DNA from: Hymenobacter sp. YIM 151858-1 | GTDB taxonomy: Bacteria > Bacteroidota > Bacteroidia > Cytophagales > Hymenobacteraceae | Assembly (NCBI RefSeq): GCF_025979705.1 | Contig: NZ_CP110136.1 | Location: forward strand, 3,038,001-3,102,000 | Reading direction: 5' to 3' | Length of the DNA stretch: 64,000 nt | Part shown: positions 23,831-31,679 of the stretch, piece by piece | Position numbering within the stretch: the first letter of the stretch is position 1 | Layout: every line of letters begins with the position of its first letter | Made by a program: the position numbers and the translations under genes | Notes under the pieces: model-generated | What the model saw: only the letters and a program-made list of their open reading frames with translations | The model's database searches: none | What the model was told of the DNA's origin: nothing

Positions 23831-24892
23831 CTAGCCCAGCTTCACGCGGGGGTCGAGCACGGCGTAGAGCACATCCACGGCGATGTTGATAACCACAAAC
23901 AGGAAAGCCACGAAGATGGTAGCGCCCATTACCACCGGGAAGTCGAGGTTTTCGACGGCGCGGAGCGTAACGGTACCTAGGCCCTTCCAGTTGAAGATGT
24001 ACTCGATAAAAAACGCACCCGCCATCAGCGACGCCAACCAGCCCGATACGGCCGTTACCACGGGGTTGAGGGCATTTTGCAAGGCATGATGCAGCACCGT
24101 GCGGCGCTTACTGAGGCCCTTGGCCCGCGCCGTGCGCACAAAATCCTGCGACATCACATCGAGCATGGAGCTGCGCGTGAGCTGCACGATTACGGCCAGC
24201 GGCCGGATACCTAGGGCAAACGCAGGCAGCACGAGGTTGCGCAGCACCACGTGCGACTCGGCCGTGAACGGGTCCGTCTCGAACAGCTGGCCCGTGAGGT
24301 TGAGGCCTGTGTAGCGGCTCCAGTAAAACCCGAACGCCATGGCAATGAGAATGCCGGCCACAAACGACGGCACCGAAATGCCCAGCACCGATACCGTAAG
24401 CAGCGTACGGTCGAGCCAGGTGTGGGCCCGCAGCGCCGCCACAATGCCGAAGCCAATGCCCAGCACGGCGGCCAGCAGCATGGCGGCCAAGGCCAGCCAC
24501 AAGGTGCCGCTGAAGTGGTCGAGCAGGATGTCGAGTACGTCTTTGTTCGATTGGAACGAGCGGCGCAAATAGGGCTTCTTGAGCACCACGGCACGCTCGC
24601 CACCCAGGGGCAGCAGCGCAACGCCGCCGTAGCGGGCCACGCTGGCCGAGTCGCGGGGGTGCACACCCACCGGCGACACATCGTTGAGGTAGCCCACGAG
24701 CTGCACCGGCAAGGGCTGGTCGAGCCCTAGGTCGGCGGCAATGGCGGCGCGGGTGGCCACGTCGGAGCGCTGGCCGGCCAGCAGGGCCACCGGGTCGCCG
24801 GGCAGCACCTGAAACAGCACGAACACCGTAAGCGCCACGCCTACCAAAATCAGCAGGCCGTGCAGCAGCCGGCGGAGGATGAAAAGGAGCAT
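23831..24892 (-). CDS. OppB/DppB-type ABC transporter permease
   Basis: A 353-residue inner-membrane permease of peptide/nickel importers. It opens MLLFILRRLLHGLLILVGVALTVF-like and has six predicted helices. The EAA-loop region is QDFVRTARAKGLSKRRTVLHHALQNAL, followed by the family ending FEYIFNWKGLG-like (here FIEYIFNWKGLGTVTLRAVENLDFPVVMG) and DPRVKLG. A large extracytoplasmic loop (residues about 60-130) follows helix 1. No second permease, binding protein or ATPase is adjacent, so partners must be encoded elsewhere. It is followed within seven bases by aroK. Confidence 0.9.
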   Translation of the reverse strand: MLLFILRRLLHGLLILVGVALTVFVLFQVLPGDPVALLAGQRSDVATRAAIAADLGLDQPLPVQLVGYLNDVSPVGVHPRDSASVARYGGVALLPLGGERAVVLKKPYLRRSFQSNKDVLDILLDHFSGTLWLALAAMLLAAVLGIGFGIVAALRAHTWLDRTLLTVSVLGISVPSFVAGILIAMAFGFYWSRYTGLNLTGQLFETDPFTAESHVVLRNLVLPAFALGIRPLAVIVQLTRSSMLDVMSQDFVRTARAKGLSKRRTVLHHALQNALNPVVTAVSGWLASLMAGAFFIEYIFNWKGLGTVTLRAVENLDFPVVMGATIFVAFLFVVINIAVDVLYAVLDPRVKLG

Positions 24893-24898
24893 GGGTTT

Positions 24899-24977
24899 TC
24901 AGCTATTAGCTGTCGGCTGTTAACTATTAGCTGTTAGGTCCTAGGCTAAAGGCTAACAGCTGACGGCTAACAGCTTT
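24899..24977. repeat. Word-repeat palindrome AGCTGTTAGC
   Basis: An imperfect palindrome built from variants of AGCTGTTAGC, TTAGCTGTCGGC and their complements, with CCTAGG near its centre (24940). It fills the gap between the permease gene and the upstream DoxX-like gene. Confidence 0.6.
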
Positions 24978-24979
24978 TA

Positions 24980-26083
24980 TCAAAGCAATTCCTCCAGCTT
25001 TTCGCGGTCGGGGATGTCGTGGTAATGGAATTTGCCCCTTACCACGCCGTTCTGCAGCAGCATAAAGCCGGGGTTCGAGCGAATCATCGACTTGAGCACC
25101 GTGGCATCGGCGAAGTAGTACTTGCCCGAGAGGTTTACCTCGTGCCGGAACGCGTCGAAGTCGGCCGGGCTGTTGCTGGTGATGATCATCGTCTCGATGT
25201 TCTTCTTCGACGAATCGGCCCCGGCCAGGGTAGCGTTGATTTGTTCAAACCGGTCGCGGTCGGCCTTCTCAAGGCCCTGCACAATCAGCAGCAGTTTGTT
25301 GCCCTTGAGCACTTCCTGGGTTACGTCGGCCTGGTCGGCGCCCCACACCCGGAAGTCGATGATCTTCGGGCCGTCTTCGGGGTTCAGCGCCACCATCTGC
25401 TTAAACTTCCAGGTGGTGTCGGTGGGGTACTCGGTAAACTCCTGGGTTTCGCTGCCCTTCGCCATGATGTACTTGTAGCGCAGCGGCGCCGAGGGCTGCA
25501 TCAGCTTGCCGATGTTGTTGCCCACCTTGTAGGGCAGGAAATCGAAGTACGGCAAATGACCCAGGGCGTACACCCCGATGCCCACGGCCACCGCCCCGGC
25601 AAACGTAATGTACATGGTACCTAGGGTGCCTTTGGCAAACACACGGCGCAGGTAACGCTGGTTCAGGAACACGATCAGCCAGAGCACCAGCAGGAACACA
25701 TCCTTGCTGAACGACTGCCACGGCGTGAGTTTAATGAAGTCGCCGAAGCAGCCGCAGTCGGTTACCTTGTTGAAGAAGGCCGAGTAGAACGTGAGGAAGG
25801 TGAAAAACACCAGCAGCCCGAACAACGACCACAAGGTGAAGCGCAGATTCCAGCGCAGCAGCAGGGCCACGCCCAGCACCACCTCCAACGAGCTGAGCGT
25901 GATGCTCAGGGTACGGGCCATACCCTTGAAAGCCAGGAAGAACGAGCCGAAATCGGCGGCAAAAACCTCGAAGTATTCTTCGAGCTTGTAAGCCGTACCG
26001 ATGGGGTCGTTCAGCTTGATAAGGCCCGAGAAGATAAACAACACGCCGAGCAGCAGCCAGCAGAGTCGAACGAAGGTGCGCAT
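24980..26083 (-). CDS. BT_3928-type DoxX-like membrane protein with thioredoxin-like C-terminus
   Basis: A 367-residue protein. Four hydrophobic segments in residues 5-150 form a DoxX/MauE-like module (VRLCWLLLGVLFIFSGLIKL; ITLSSLEVVLGVALLL; LWSLFGLLVFFTFLTFYSAFF; DVFLLVLWLIVFL), with a Cys pair in TDCGCFGD. A further helix lies at about 160-178. The C-terminal 190 residues are soluble, including a QGLEKADRDRFEQINATL segment and a final thioredoxin-like strand pattern (NPGFMLLQNGVVRGKFHY). This is the Bacteroidota BT_3928 family, which travels with DUF1599, folP and cdaA, as here. The role is unknown; redox or quinone-linked function is suggested by the DoxX module. Confidence 0.85.
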   Translation of the reverse strand: MRTFVRLCWLLLGVLFIFSGLIKLNDPIGTAYKLEEYFEVFAADFGSFFLAFKGMARTLSITLSSLEVVLGVALLLRWNLRFTLWSLFGLLVFFTFLTFYSAFFNKVTDCGCFGDFIKLTPWQSFSKDVFLLVLWLIVFLNQRYLRRVFAKGTLGTMYITFAGAVAVGIGVYALGHLPYFDFLPYKVGNNIGKLMQPSAPLRYKYIMAKGSETQEFTEYPTDTTWKFKQMVALNPEDGPKIIDFRVWGADQADVTQEVLKGNKLLLIVQGLEKADRDRFEQINATLAGADSSKKNIETMIITSNSPADFDAFRHEVNLSGKYYFADATVLKSMIRSNPGFMLLQNGVVRGKFHYHDIPDREKLEELL

Positions 26084-26110
26084 GGGTTAGATGGAGCTTA
26101 AGTCAAAGCC

Positions 26111-26677
26111 TTAAACTGCGGCGGCAGTGGAGGGTTCGGCGGCACCGCGCAGAATTAGCGCAAATACAGCGTAGTTGAGCATGTCGCGGTAATTGGCATC
26201 TACGCCTTCCGAAGCCAGCGTGCGGCCCTGCAAATCTTCGATCTGCTTGGTGCGGTGCAGCTTCATCAGGATAATATCGGTGATGCTCGACACGCGCATT
26301 TGGCGCCAGGCCTCGCCGTAATCGTGGTTTTTGGCAAACAGCAGGCGGCGGTTTTCGGCCACCTCCTGGTCGTAGGCATCGGCCACAAACGCCGGCTCCA
26401 GCTCCAGGGGCGCATCGGTGGGCAGGCGCAGCTGCATCAGGGCAATAACGCAGTAGTTGATGATGGCCACAAATTCATCATCGATAGGCTCTTGCACCAG
26501 CTGCGTACCTTTCTCCTGAATGGAACGGATGCGCTGCGCCTTGATGAAAATCTGATCGGTAATGCTGGGCAAACGCAAGATGCGCCACGCCGTGCCGTAG
26601 TCGTGGGTCTTGGCCAGAAACAGCGCCCGGCACCGCTCGATGATGCGGTCGTATTGGAGCTGGGTTTGGTCGTTCAA
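26111..26677 (-). CDS. DUF1599 (Nmad1) protein with internal duplication
   Basis: A 188-residue soluble protein made of two copies of one module: AKTHDYGTAWRILRLPSITD (about residues 22-41), then about 85 residues later AKNHDYGEAWRQMRVSSITD. Each copy is followed by a lysine/arginine-rich IKAQRIRSIQEKG or LKLHRTKQIEDLQG-like helix. Pfam calls the domain nucleotide-modification-associated domain 1. Its role in Bacteroidota, where it is a core gene beside folP and BT_3928, is not established. It lies 27 bases upstream of the BT_3928-type gene, probably in one operon, and is divergent from folP. Confidence 0.88.
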   Translation of the reverse strand: MNDQTQLQYDRIIERCRALFLAKTHDYGTAWRILRLPSITDQIFIKAQRIRSIQEKGTQLVQEPIDDEFVAIINYCVIALMQLRLPTDAPLELEPAFVADAYDQEVAENRRLLFAKNHDYGEAWRQMRVSSITDIILMKLHRTKQIEDLQGRTLASEGVDANYRDMLNYAVFALILRGAAEPSTAAAV

Positions 26678-26822
26678 CGTGAAAAAGCTATTTTTAGAAC
26701 AGAGCGGAGGTATTAGGGCTAAGGTCTTAGAACTTTCTTTGCAGGGCTAATGGCGTTGCTCGCGGCAACGCTTTGTTGGTTTCTGCCAAACCCTAATTCC
26801 TGCTGTTCTAAGCCCTGAACCC
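26678..26822. repeat. Inverted word-repeats TTAGGGCTAAGG / TTCTAAGCCCTGAA
   Basis: The divergent DUF1599-folP gap holds TTAGGGCTAAGGTCTTAGAAC at about 26712-26732 (plus strand) and a partly complementary CTGTTCTAAGCCCTGAA at about 26802-26818. Copies of the same words occur upstream of ftsY. No clear -7 box was found. Confidence 0.5.
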
Positions 26823-27704
26823 ATGAAGGCCCTGGTTGCGCAAGATACGCTATTTCGGGTGAGGCAGACGCTGCGCTGCCCCGGCGGCCGCGTGCTCGAT
26901 TTGGCCCGCCCGCAGGTAATGGGCATCCTCAACGTTACACCCGATTCGTTTTTTGCCGGCAGCCGCCTGCAGGCCGAAACCGAGCTGCTGCAACGCGCCG
27001 AGCACATGCTGCGGGCCGGCGCCACCGTGCTCGACCTAGGCGGCTACTCCTCGCGCCCCGGCGCCGAGGATGTACCTGCCGATGAGGAACTTGCCCGCCT
27101 GCTGCCCGCCGTAGAGGCCGTGCGGCGCAACTTTCCGGAGGCTTTCGTGTCTGTGGATACGTTTCGGGCCCGCGTGGCCGAGGAGGCCGTGCAAGCCGGC
27201 GCCGACATCATCAACGACATTGGCGGCGGGCTGCTCGACGAGGCAATGTTCGAAACGGTGGCGCGTTTGCAGGTGCCCTACATTTTGATGCACATGCGCG
27301 GCACGCCGCAAACCATGACGCAGCTTACCCACTACGATACCGACCTGGTGCAGGAGCTGGTGCGCTACTTCCGCGACCGGGTGGCGGCCCTGCGCGCGCT
27401 GTGGCCCGATGCCGACGTGGTGCTCGACCCCGGCTTTGGCTTTGCCAAAACGCCGCAGCAAGGCTACGAGCTGCTGCGCCGCCTGCCCGAGCTGCGCAAC
27501 ATTCTGGATTTGCCGCTGTTGGTAGGACTTTCCCGTAAAACCCTTGTCTGGAAGCCCCTGGGTCTTACGCCCGAGGCGGCTTTGCCGGGCACCCTGGTGC
27601 TCAACACCCTGGCCCTGATGGGCGGCGCTAACCTGCTGCGCGTGCACGACGTAGCGGAAGCTGTGCAGCTGGTGCGCTTGGTTCAGAATACTTTAAGCTC
27701 GTAA
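26823..27704 (+). CDS. folP: Dihydropteroate synthase
   Basis: Condenses 6-hydroxymethyl-dihydropterin pyrophosphate with p-aminobenzoate in folate synthesis. A 293-residue TIM barrel with all family motifs: MGILNVTPDSFF, DLGGYSSRPGA, VSVDTFRA, INDIGGG, LMHMRGTPQTM, DPGFGFAKT, LVGLSRKTLV and a final RVHDV. The Ser-Arg-Pro sulfonamide loop and the second-loop threonines are intact. The start at 26823 matches the family. It lies four bases before cdaA and is probably co-transcribed with it. An ACCTAGG motif encodes Leu-Gly at 27035. Confidence 0.97.
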   Translation: MKALVAQDTLFRVRQTLRCPGGRVLDLARPQVMGILNVTPDSFFAGSRLQAETELLQRAEHMLRAGATVLDLGGYSSRPGAEDVPADEELARLLPAVEAVRRNFPEAFVSVDTFRARVAEEAVQAGADIINDIGGGLLDEAMFETVARLQVPYILMHMRGTPQTMTQLTHYDTDLVQELVRYFRDRVAALRALWPDADVVLDPGFGFAKTPQQGYELLRRLPELRNILDLPLLVGLSRKTLVWKPLGLTPEAALPGTLVLNTLALMGGANLLRVHDVAEAVQLVRLVQNTLSS

Positions 27705-27708
27705 TCCC

Positions 27709-28554
27709 GTGTTTCCTCCCGTCTCCATCGGCTTCCTGCGCATCGGCTGGATCGACGTCGTAGACGTGCTGCTGGTTACGGTGCTGTTTTACCAGATTTA
27801 CAAGCTGCTTACCGGCTCGGTGGCGCTGCGTATTTTCCTGGGTTTCTTGTCGATCTACCTGCTCTACCTGGTGGTGAAAGCCGCCGGCATGGAGCTGCTG
27901 ACCACCATCCTAGGTCAGTTTATGAGCGTGGGCGTGCTGGCCGGCATCATCCTGTTTCAGCAGGAAATCCGGCGCTTTCTGCTCAACATCGGCAAGGCCA
28001 CTTCCTTCGAGCGCGTGCGCATGTTTCCGTGGCGCCGCGAGCAGCAGCAACAGCGCATGAGCGTAACGCCCTTCGTGGAAGCCGCCAAAAGCCTTTCCAG
28101 CAAAAACACCGGGGCGCTCATTGCCTTCCAGCAAGCTTCGGACCTGAAGTTCTACGCCGAAAGCGGCGACTTGCTCGACGCTGCCGTGAGCAAGCGCCTG
28201 CTGATGAGCATCTTCAACAAAACCTCCCCGCTGCACGACGGCGCCGTTATCGTGGCTGGCGGCCGCATCAAAGCCGCTCGCTGCATCCTGCCCGTCAGCG
28301 AAAATCCCGACGTGCCCGCCTCCATGGGCCTGCGCCACCGTGCTGCCATCGGCCTTTCGGAAGTAACCGACTCGGTGGTGCTGGTGGTGAGTGAGGAAAC
28401 CGGCCAGATGTCCATCGTGCGCGGCGGCGAAGTGTACCGCAACCTCTCGGGCCAGGATTTGCGCGCCAAGCTCAACGAGTTCCTGTTCGATGCTATGCCG
28501 CGTACGGGCGCAGGTACTACGTCGGCCCGCTCGGCAGCAGAGGTAGCAGCTTAG
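27709..28554 (+). CDS. cdaA: Diadenylate cyclase CdaA
   Basis: Makes c-di-AMP from two ATP. A 281-residue protein starting with GTG at 27709, four bases after folP. Three N-terminal membrane segments (VVDVLLVTVLFYQIYKLL; LRIFLGFLSIYLLYLVVKAA; FMSVGVLAGIILFQQEI) precede the DAC domain, whose catalytic motifs are HDGAVIV (D177-G178-A179) and RHRAA (R209-H210-R211). A charged linker after residue 95 connects them. The folP-cdaA pairing is a recognised Bacteroidota arrangement (B. fragilis-type CdaA); c-di-AMP controls osmolyte transport and wall homeostasis in other bacteria. Confidence 0.95.
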   Translation: MFPPVSIGFLRIGWIDVVDVLLVTVLFYQIYKLLTGSVALRIFLGFLSIYLLYLVVKAAGMELLTTILGQFMSVGVLAGIILFQQEIRRFLLNIGKATSFERVRMFPWRREQQQQRMSVTPFVEAAKSLSSKNTGALIAFQQASDLKFYAESGDLLDAAVSKRLLMSIFNKTSPLHDGAVIVAGGRIKAARCILPVSENPDVPASMGLRHRAAIGLSEVTDSVVLVVSEETGQMSIVRGGEVYRNLSGQDLRAKLNEFLFDAMPRTGAGTTSARSAAEVAA

Positions 28555-28566
28555 AATTTTACCTAG

Positions 28567-29199
28567 GTGTTTACACGCGTTCTTTACCGTTGGCTAGCAG
28601 GGGCAACACTCCTTGCCAATAGCGGATTAGCCTGTGGCCAGATAATGAGTGGCCAACCTGCGAAAAAGGGACACACTACGTGGTTTAACACGTACATGGG
28701 CCGGCGCCCGCAAGCCTGGTTTGAGACGAAGGCGCCGCTTACAACTGAATTGCGAAGCGCTGCACCCAAGCATTTGCAAGACAGCTTGGCACTGGTACTG
28801 CTTCCGGATCATCGTATTCTGTTGCCCAACGATCAGCAACTCATTCGCCTGTATTTGCTGAATGCTACTTCCAAGAAAGTACCAATTGAGCGCGCTGACG
28901 CCACGCTACTTGATGTTGGAGTTGAGCTTCGGTTGGATGAACGTTGGGTGCTCCCTGCCTACCCAATGGATATGTTCTGCGGAAACAGCTTCTGGCAAGA
29001 CACCTTAGCCCCTCGCTCTTACTGTGCTATCAACCTCGATGCATATTACTTCTATAAGGGCACAATCCCTGTAGAAGCCAGAGCAAGTGCCCGGGTAGGC
29101 CAAACGATGGTGAAGTCGCCGGTTTTTACCGTTCTGCTCACGCCTTTGCAGCTCTTTTTCCTACGTCACCCTAGGGTTCCTTTGCCCATCATCAATTAG
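28567..29199 (+). CDS. Hypothetical exported protein of atypical composition
   Basis: A 210-residue protein from GTG 28567, whose first G is also the last G of an ACCTAGGT motif. The N-terminus (RVLYRWLAGATLLANSGLAC) is signal-peptide-like. The mature part has no recognisable domain; it includes LVLLPDHRILLPNDQQLIRL, VGVELRLDERWVLPAYPMD and two Cys (about 139 and 154). Base composition is clearly AT-richer than in the flanking genes, hinting at later acquisition. Position twelve bases after cdaA suggests read-through expression. A strong terminator follows. The function is unknown. Confidence 0.65.
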   Translation: MFTRVLYRWLAGATLLANSGLACGQIMSGQPAKKGHTTWFNTYMGRRPQAWFETKAPLTTELRSAAPKHLQDSLALVLLPDHRILLPNDQQLIRLYLLNATSKKVPIERADATLLDVGVELRLDERWVLPAYPMDMFCGNSFWQDTLAPRSYCAINLDAYYFYKGTIPVEARASARVGQTMVKSPVFTVLLTPLQLFFLRHPRVPLPIIN

Positions 29200-29204
29200 C
29201 CCAC

Positions 29205-29246
29205 CAAGCAAAAGGCCCGGCAGGATTATGCCGGGCCTTTTGCTTG
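29205..29246. terminator. 18-bp bidirectional terminator
   Basis: A perfect stem CAAGCAAAAGGCCCGGCA with its complement and a 6-base loop. It separates the cdaA operon from convergent kbl. Confidence 0.85.
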
Positions 29247-29259
29247 AGGTAACTGCTGC

Positions 29260-30507
29260 TTAGGGCGTGTTCTGCACCACTTGGCCAGCCTCGGGCTGCG
29301 CGGCCGAGCGGTCCTTCAGCGTGCCCAGCTCGCGGCCTACCTCGATGAAGGCGTTGATGGCCTTGTCGAGATGCGCGCGGGTATGGGCAGCGGAGAGCTG
29401 CACCCGGATGCGGGCCTGGCCTTTCGGCACCACGGGGTAGTAGAAGCCCACCACGTAAATACCTTTCTCGAGCATTTTGGCGGCAAACTCCTGCGCCAGC
29501 TTGGCGTCGTAGAGCATTACGGGCACGATGGGGTGCTCACCGGGCTTGATGTCGAAGCCGGCGGCGGTCATCTTCTCGCGGAAGTACTTGGTGTTTTCCT
29601 CCAGTTGGTCGCGCAGCTGGGTGCTTTCCGTCAGCAGATCGAGCACGCGGATGCTGGCGCCCACGATGGCCGGGGCCAAGGTGTTGGAGAACAGGTAGGG
29701 GCGGCTGCGCTGGCGCAGCATGTCGATAATTTCTTTGCGGCCCGAGGTGAAACCACCCATGGCGCCACCTAGCGCTTTGCCCAGCGTGCCGGTAATGATG
29801 TCGACGCGGCCCATTACGTTGCGGTACTCGTGGGTGCCGCGGCCGGTTTTGCCGAGGAAGCCCATCGAGTGGCACTCGTCAATCATCACCAAGGCCTGGT
29901 ACTTGTCGGCCAGGTCGCAGATTTGGTCGAGGCGGGCAATGGTACCGTCCATCGAGAACGAGCCGTCCGTCACGATGATGCGGTGGCGGGTGCCCTTGGC
30001 TACGGCGTCCTGGAGTTGCTTCTCCAGGTCTTCCATGTCGTTGTGGTTGTAGCGGTAGCGCTGGGCTTTGCACAGGCGCACGCCGTCGATGATGGAAGCG
30101 TGGTTAAGCGCGTCGGAGATGATGGCGTCTTGCTCGTTGAACAAGGGCTCGAACACGCCGCCGTTGGCATCGAAAGCCGCGGCGTACAGGATGGTGTCTT
30201 CGGTACCCAGGAACTCGGCAATCTTGCGCTCCAGCTCCTTGTGAATATCCTGCGTGCCGCAGATAAAGCGCACCGACGACATGCCGTAGCCGTGCGTGTC
30301 GATGGCTTCTTTGGCGGCCTTAATTACCTCGGGGTGCGACGACAGCCCCAGGTAGTTGTTGGCGCAGAAGTTCAGCACCTCACCGGCCTCGTTGGTCTCG
30401 ATTTCGGCGCCTTGCGGTGAGGTAATGATGCGCTCTTTCTTGTAAAGACCGGCTTCTTTAATCTCGGCCAGCTGCTGCTGGAGGTCGGGTTGTAGGGTGG
30501 TGTACAT
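29260..30507 (-). CDS. kbl: Glycine C-acetyltransferase (2-amino-3-ketobutyrate CoA ligase)
   Basis: PLP enzyme that splits 2-amino-3-oxobutyrate with CoA to glycine and acetyl-CoA, the second step of threonine breakdown. 415 residues. Motifs: [59 protein letters not shown], and the PLP lysine in [13 protein letters not shown]. It has the usual family length plus a short Gln/Ala-rich tail. It is expressed alone from a TATCTTTG -7 box 49 bases upstream. The first-step enzyme, threonine dehydrogenase, is encoded 2.4 kb away at 32909. Confidence 0.95.
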   Translation of the reverse strand: MYTTLQPDLQQQLAEIKEAGLYKKERIITSPQGAEIETNEAGEVLNFCANNYLGLSSHPEVIKAAKEAIDTHGYGMSSVRFICGTQDIHKELERKIAEFLGTEDTILYAAAFDANGGVFEPLFNEQDAIISDALNHASIIDGVRLCKAQRYRYNHNDMEDLEKQLQDAVAKGTRHRIIVTDGSFSMDGTIARLDQICDLADKYQALVMIDECHSMGFLGKTGRGTHEYRNVMGRVDIITGTLGKALGGAMGGFTSGRKEIIDMLRQRSRPYLFSNTLAPAIVGASIRVLDLLTESTQLRDQLEENTKYFREKMTAAGFDIKPGEHPIVPVMLYDAKLAQEFAAKMLEKGIYVVGFYYPVVPKGQARIRVQLSAAHTRAHLDKAINAFIEVGRELGTLKDRSAAQPEAGQVVQNTP

Positions 30508-30555
30508 GCTCCGGGATTACAGGTATAAAGAAATGCAGTGTTGCGGTGCGGGCAC

Positions 30556-30563
30556 CAAAGATA
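30556..30563 (-). promoter_or_regulatory. -7 promoter box of kbl
   Basis: TATCTTTG on the minus strand (TAnnTTTG), 49 bases before the kbl start. Confidence 0.55.
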
Positions 30564-30737
30564 AGGAACGCCTCGGGCCCTAGGTCATGGCCTCGCGCAC
30601 GGCCCACCGGGGCACGCGACGCCCGCAAAGCATCCGGCTTGCTTAACACGCAAAAGGCAACAAAAGTCATTTTTTGGTAAGCGCCAGGCCCGATCTTCAC
30701 TACTTCAACCCGCAACACTGCTAACCACTCGCTGATC

Positions 30738-31607
30738 ATGAAAAGCTGGGCAAAGAAAACCGCCGCTGCGGCCGGCGGCTTAGTGGGCGCAACCGCCGTA
30801 GCGGTGGCTGTGGGCACCCTGCTCTGGAACCGTGCTACCGAAAGAACAGTGGAGCGCCTGCTGACACCGGCGCCCGATGCCGTTCCGCAGGTGTTTTCGG
30901 CCGATGAACTGGCCACCTTGCCCGCTTCTGTAGCCCGGTATTTTCGGTTTGCCCTGACACCCGGCCAGCCGCTCATTCGCAGCGCCCGCACCAGCCAAAC
31001 CGGCGAGTTTAACGCGGGCAACGGCTGGAGCCCGTTTACGGCCACGCACCACGTACACGTAACACCGCCCGGCTTCGTGTGGGATGCGCGCATCTACATG
31101 ACTCCGGTGCTGCCCGTGCGCATCCGCGACAGCTACGTGGCCGGGCACGGCGCCATGCAGGGCAAATTTGCCGGCGTGGTGCCCGTGGTAAATGCCGTAA
31201 ACCGCCCCGATATCGACTCGGGCGCCTTGCTGCGCTACCTGGCCGAGGCGGTGTGGTACCCCACCGCCCTGCTGCCCAGCCAAGGCGTTCGGTGGAGCGC
31301 CATCGACGAGCATACTGCCCTGGCCACGCTCACCGATGGCGCCACCACCGTGTCGTTGCAGTTTAGCTTTGGCGAGCAGGGCGAAATCGTGCGCAGCTAC
31401 GCGCCCGCCCGCTTCCGCGATGTAAACGGGCAGGGCGTGCCCACGCCCTGGGGCGGTACCTACCAGCAGTACATCCGCGTGGCCGGCATGATGGTGCCGC
31501 AAAGCGGCGACGTAGCCTGGTTTCTGCCCGAAGGCCGAAGTCCCTACTGGCGCGGCACACTGCAAACCGTGTACGAATTTGCCAACGGCTCGCGGGCCCC
31601 TAGGTAA
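30738..31607 (+). CDS. DUF6544-like membrane-anchored protein
   Basis: A 289-residue protein. One N-terminal hydrophobic helix (AAAAGGLVGATAVAVAVGTLLW) after Lys-rich start residues anchors it. The rest is soluble and outer-facing: LPASVARYFRFAL, TGEFNAGNGWSPFTATHHVHVTPPGFVWDA (seen as two conserved stretches), LLRYLAEAVWYPTALLPS, and VNGQGVPTPWGGTYQQY. This resembles the DUF6544/DUF6920 family, found in many bacteria and without known function. It is divergent from kbl. The stop codon lies inside a CCTAGGT motif (Pro-Arg-stop). Confidence 0.75.
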   Translation: MKSWAKKTAAAAGGLVGATAVAVAVGTLLWNRATERTVERLLTPAPDAVPQVFSADELATLPASVARYFRFALTPGQPLIRSARTSQTGEFNAGNGWSPFTATHHVHVTPPGFVWDARIYMTPVLPVRIRDSYVAGHGAMQGKFAGVVPVVNAVNRPDIDSGALLRYLAEAVWYPTALLPSQGVRWSAIDEHTALATLTDGATTVSLQFSFGEQGEIVRSYAPARFRDVNGQGVPTPWGGTYQQYIRVAGMMVPQSGDVAWFLPEGRSPYWRGTLQTVYEFANGSRAPR

Positions 31608-31679
31608 GCCACACCCGCCAGCCCGGCAACACCTGGATACATAGGCGCTCGGCGCGAGCAAAGCAGGCGCTAAACCGCT

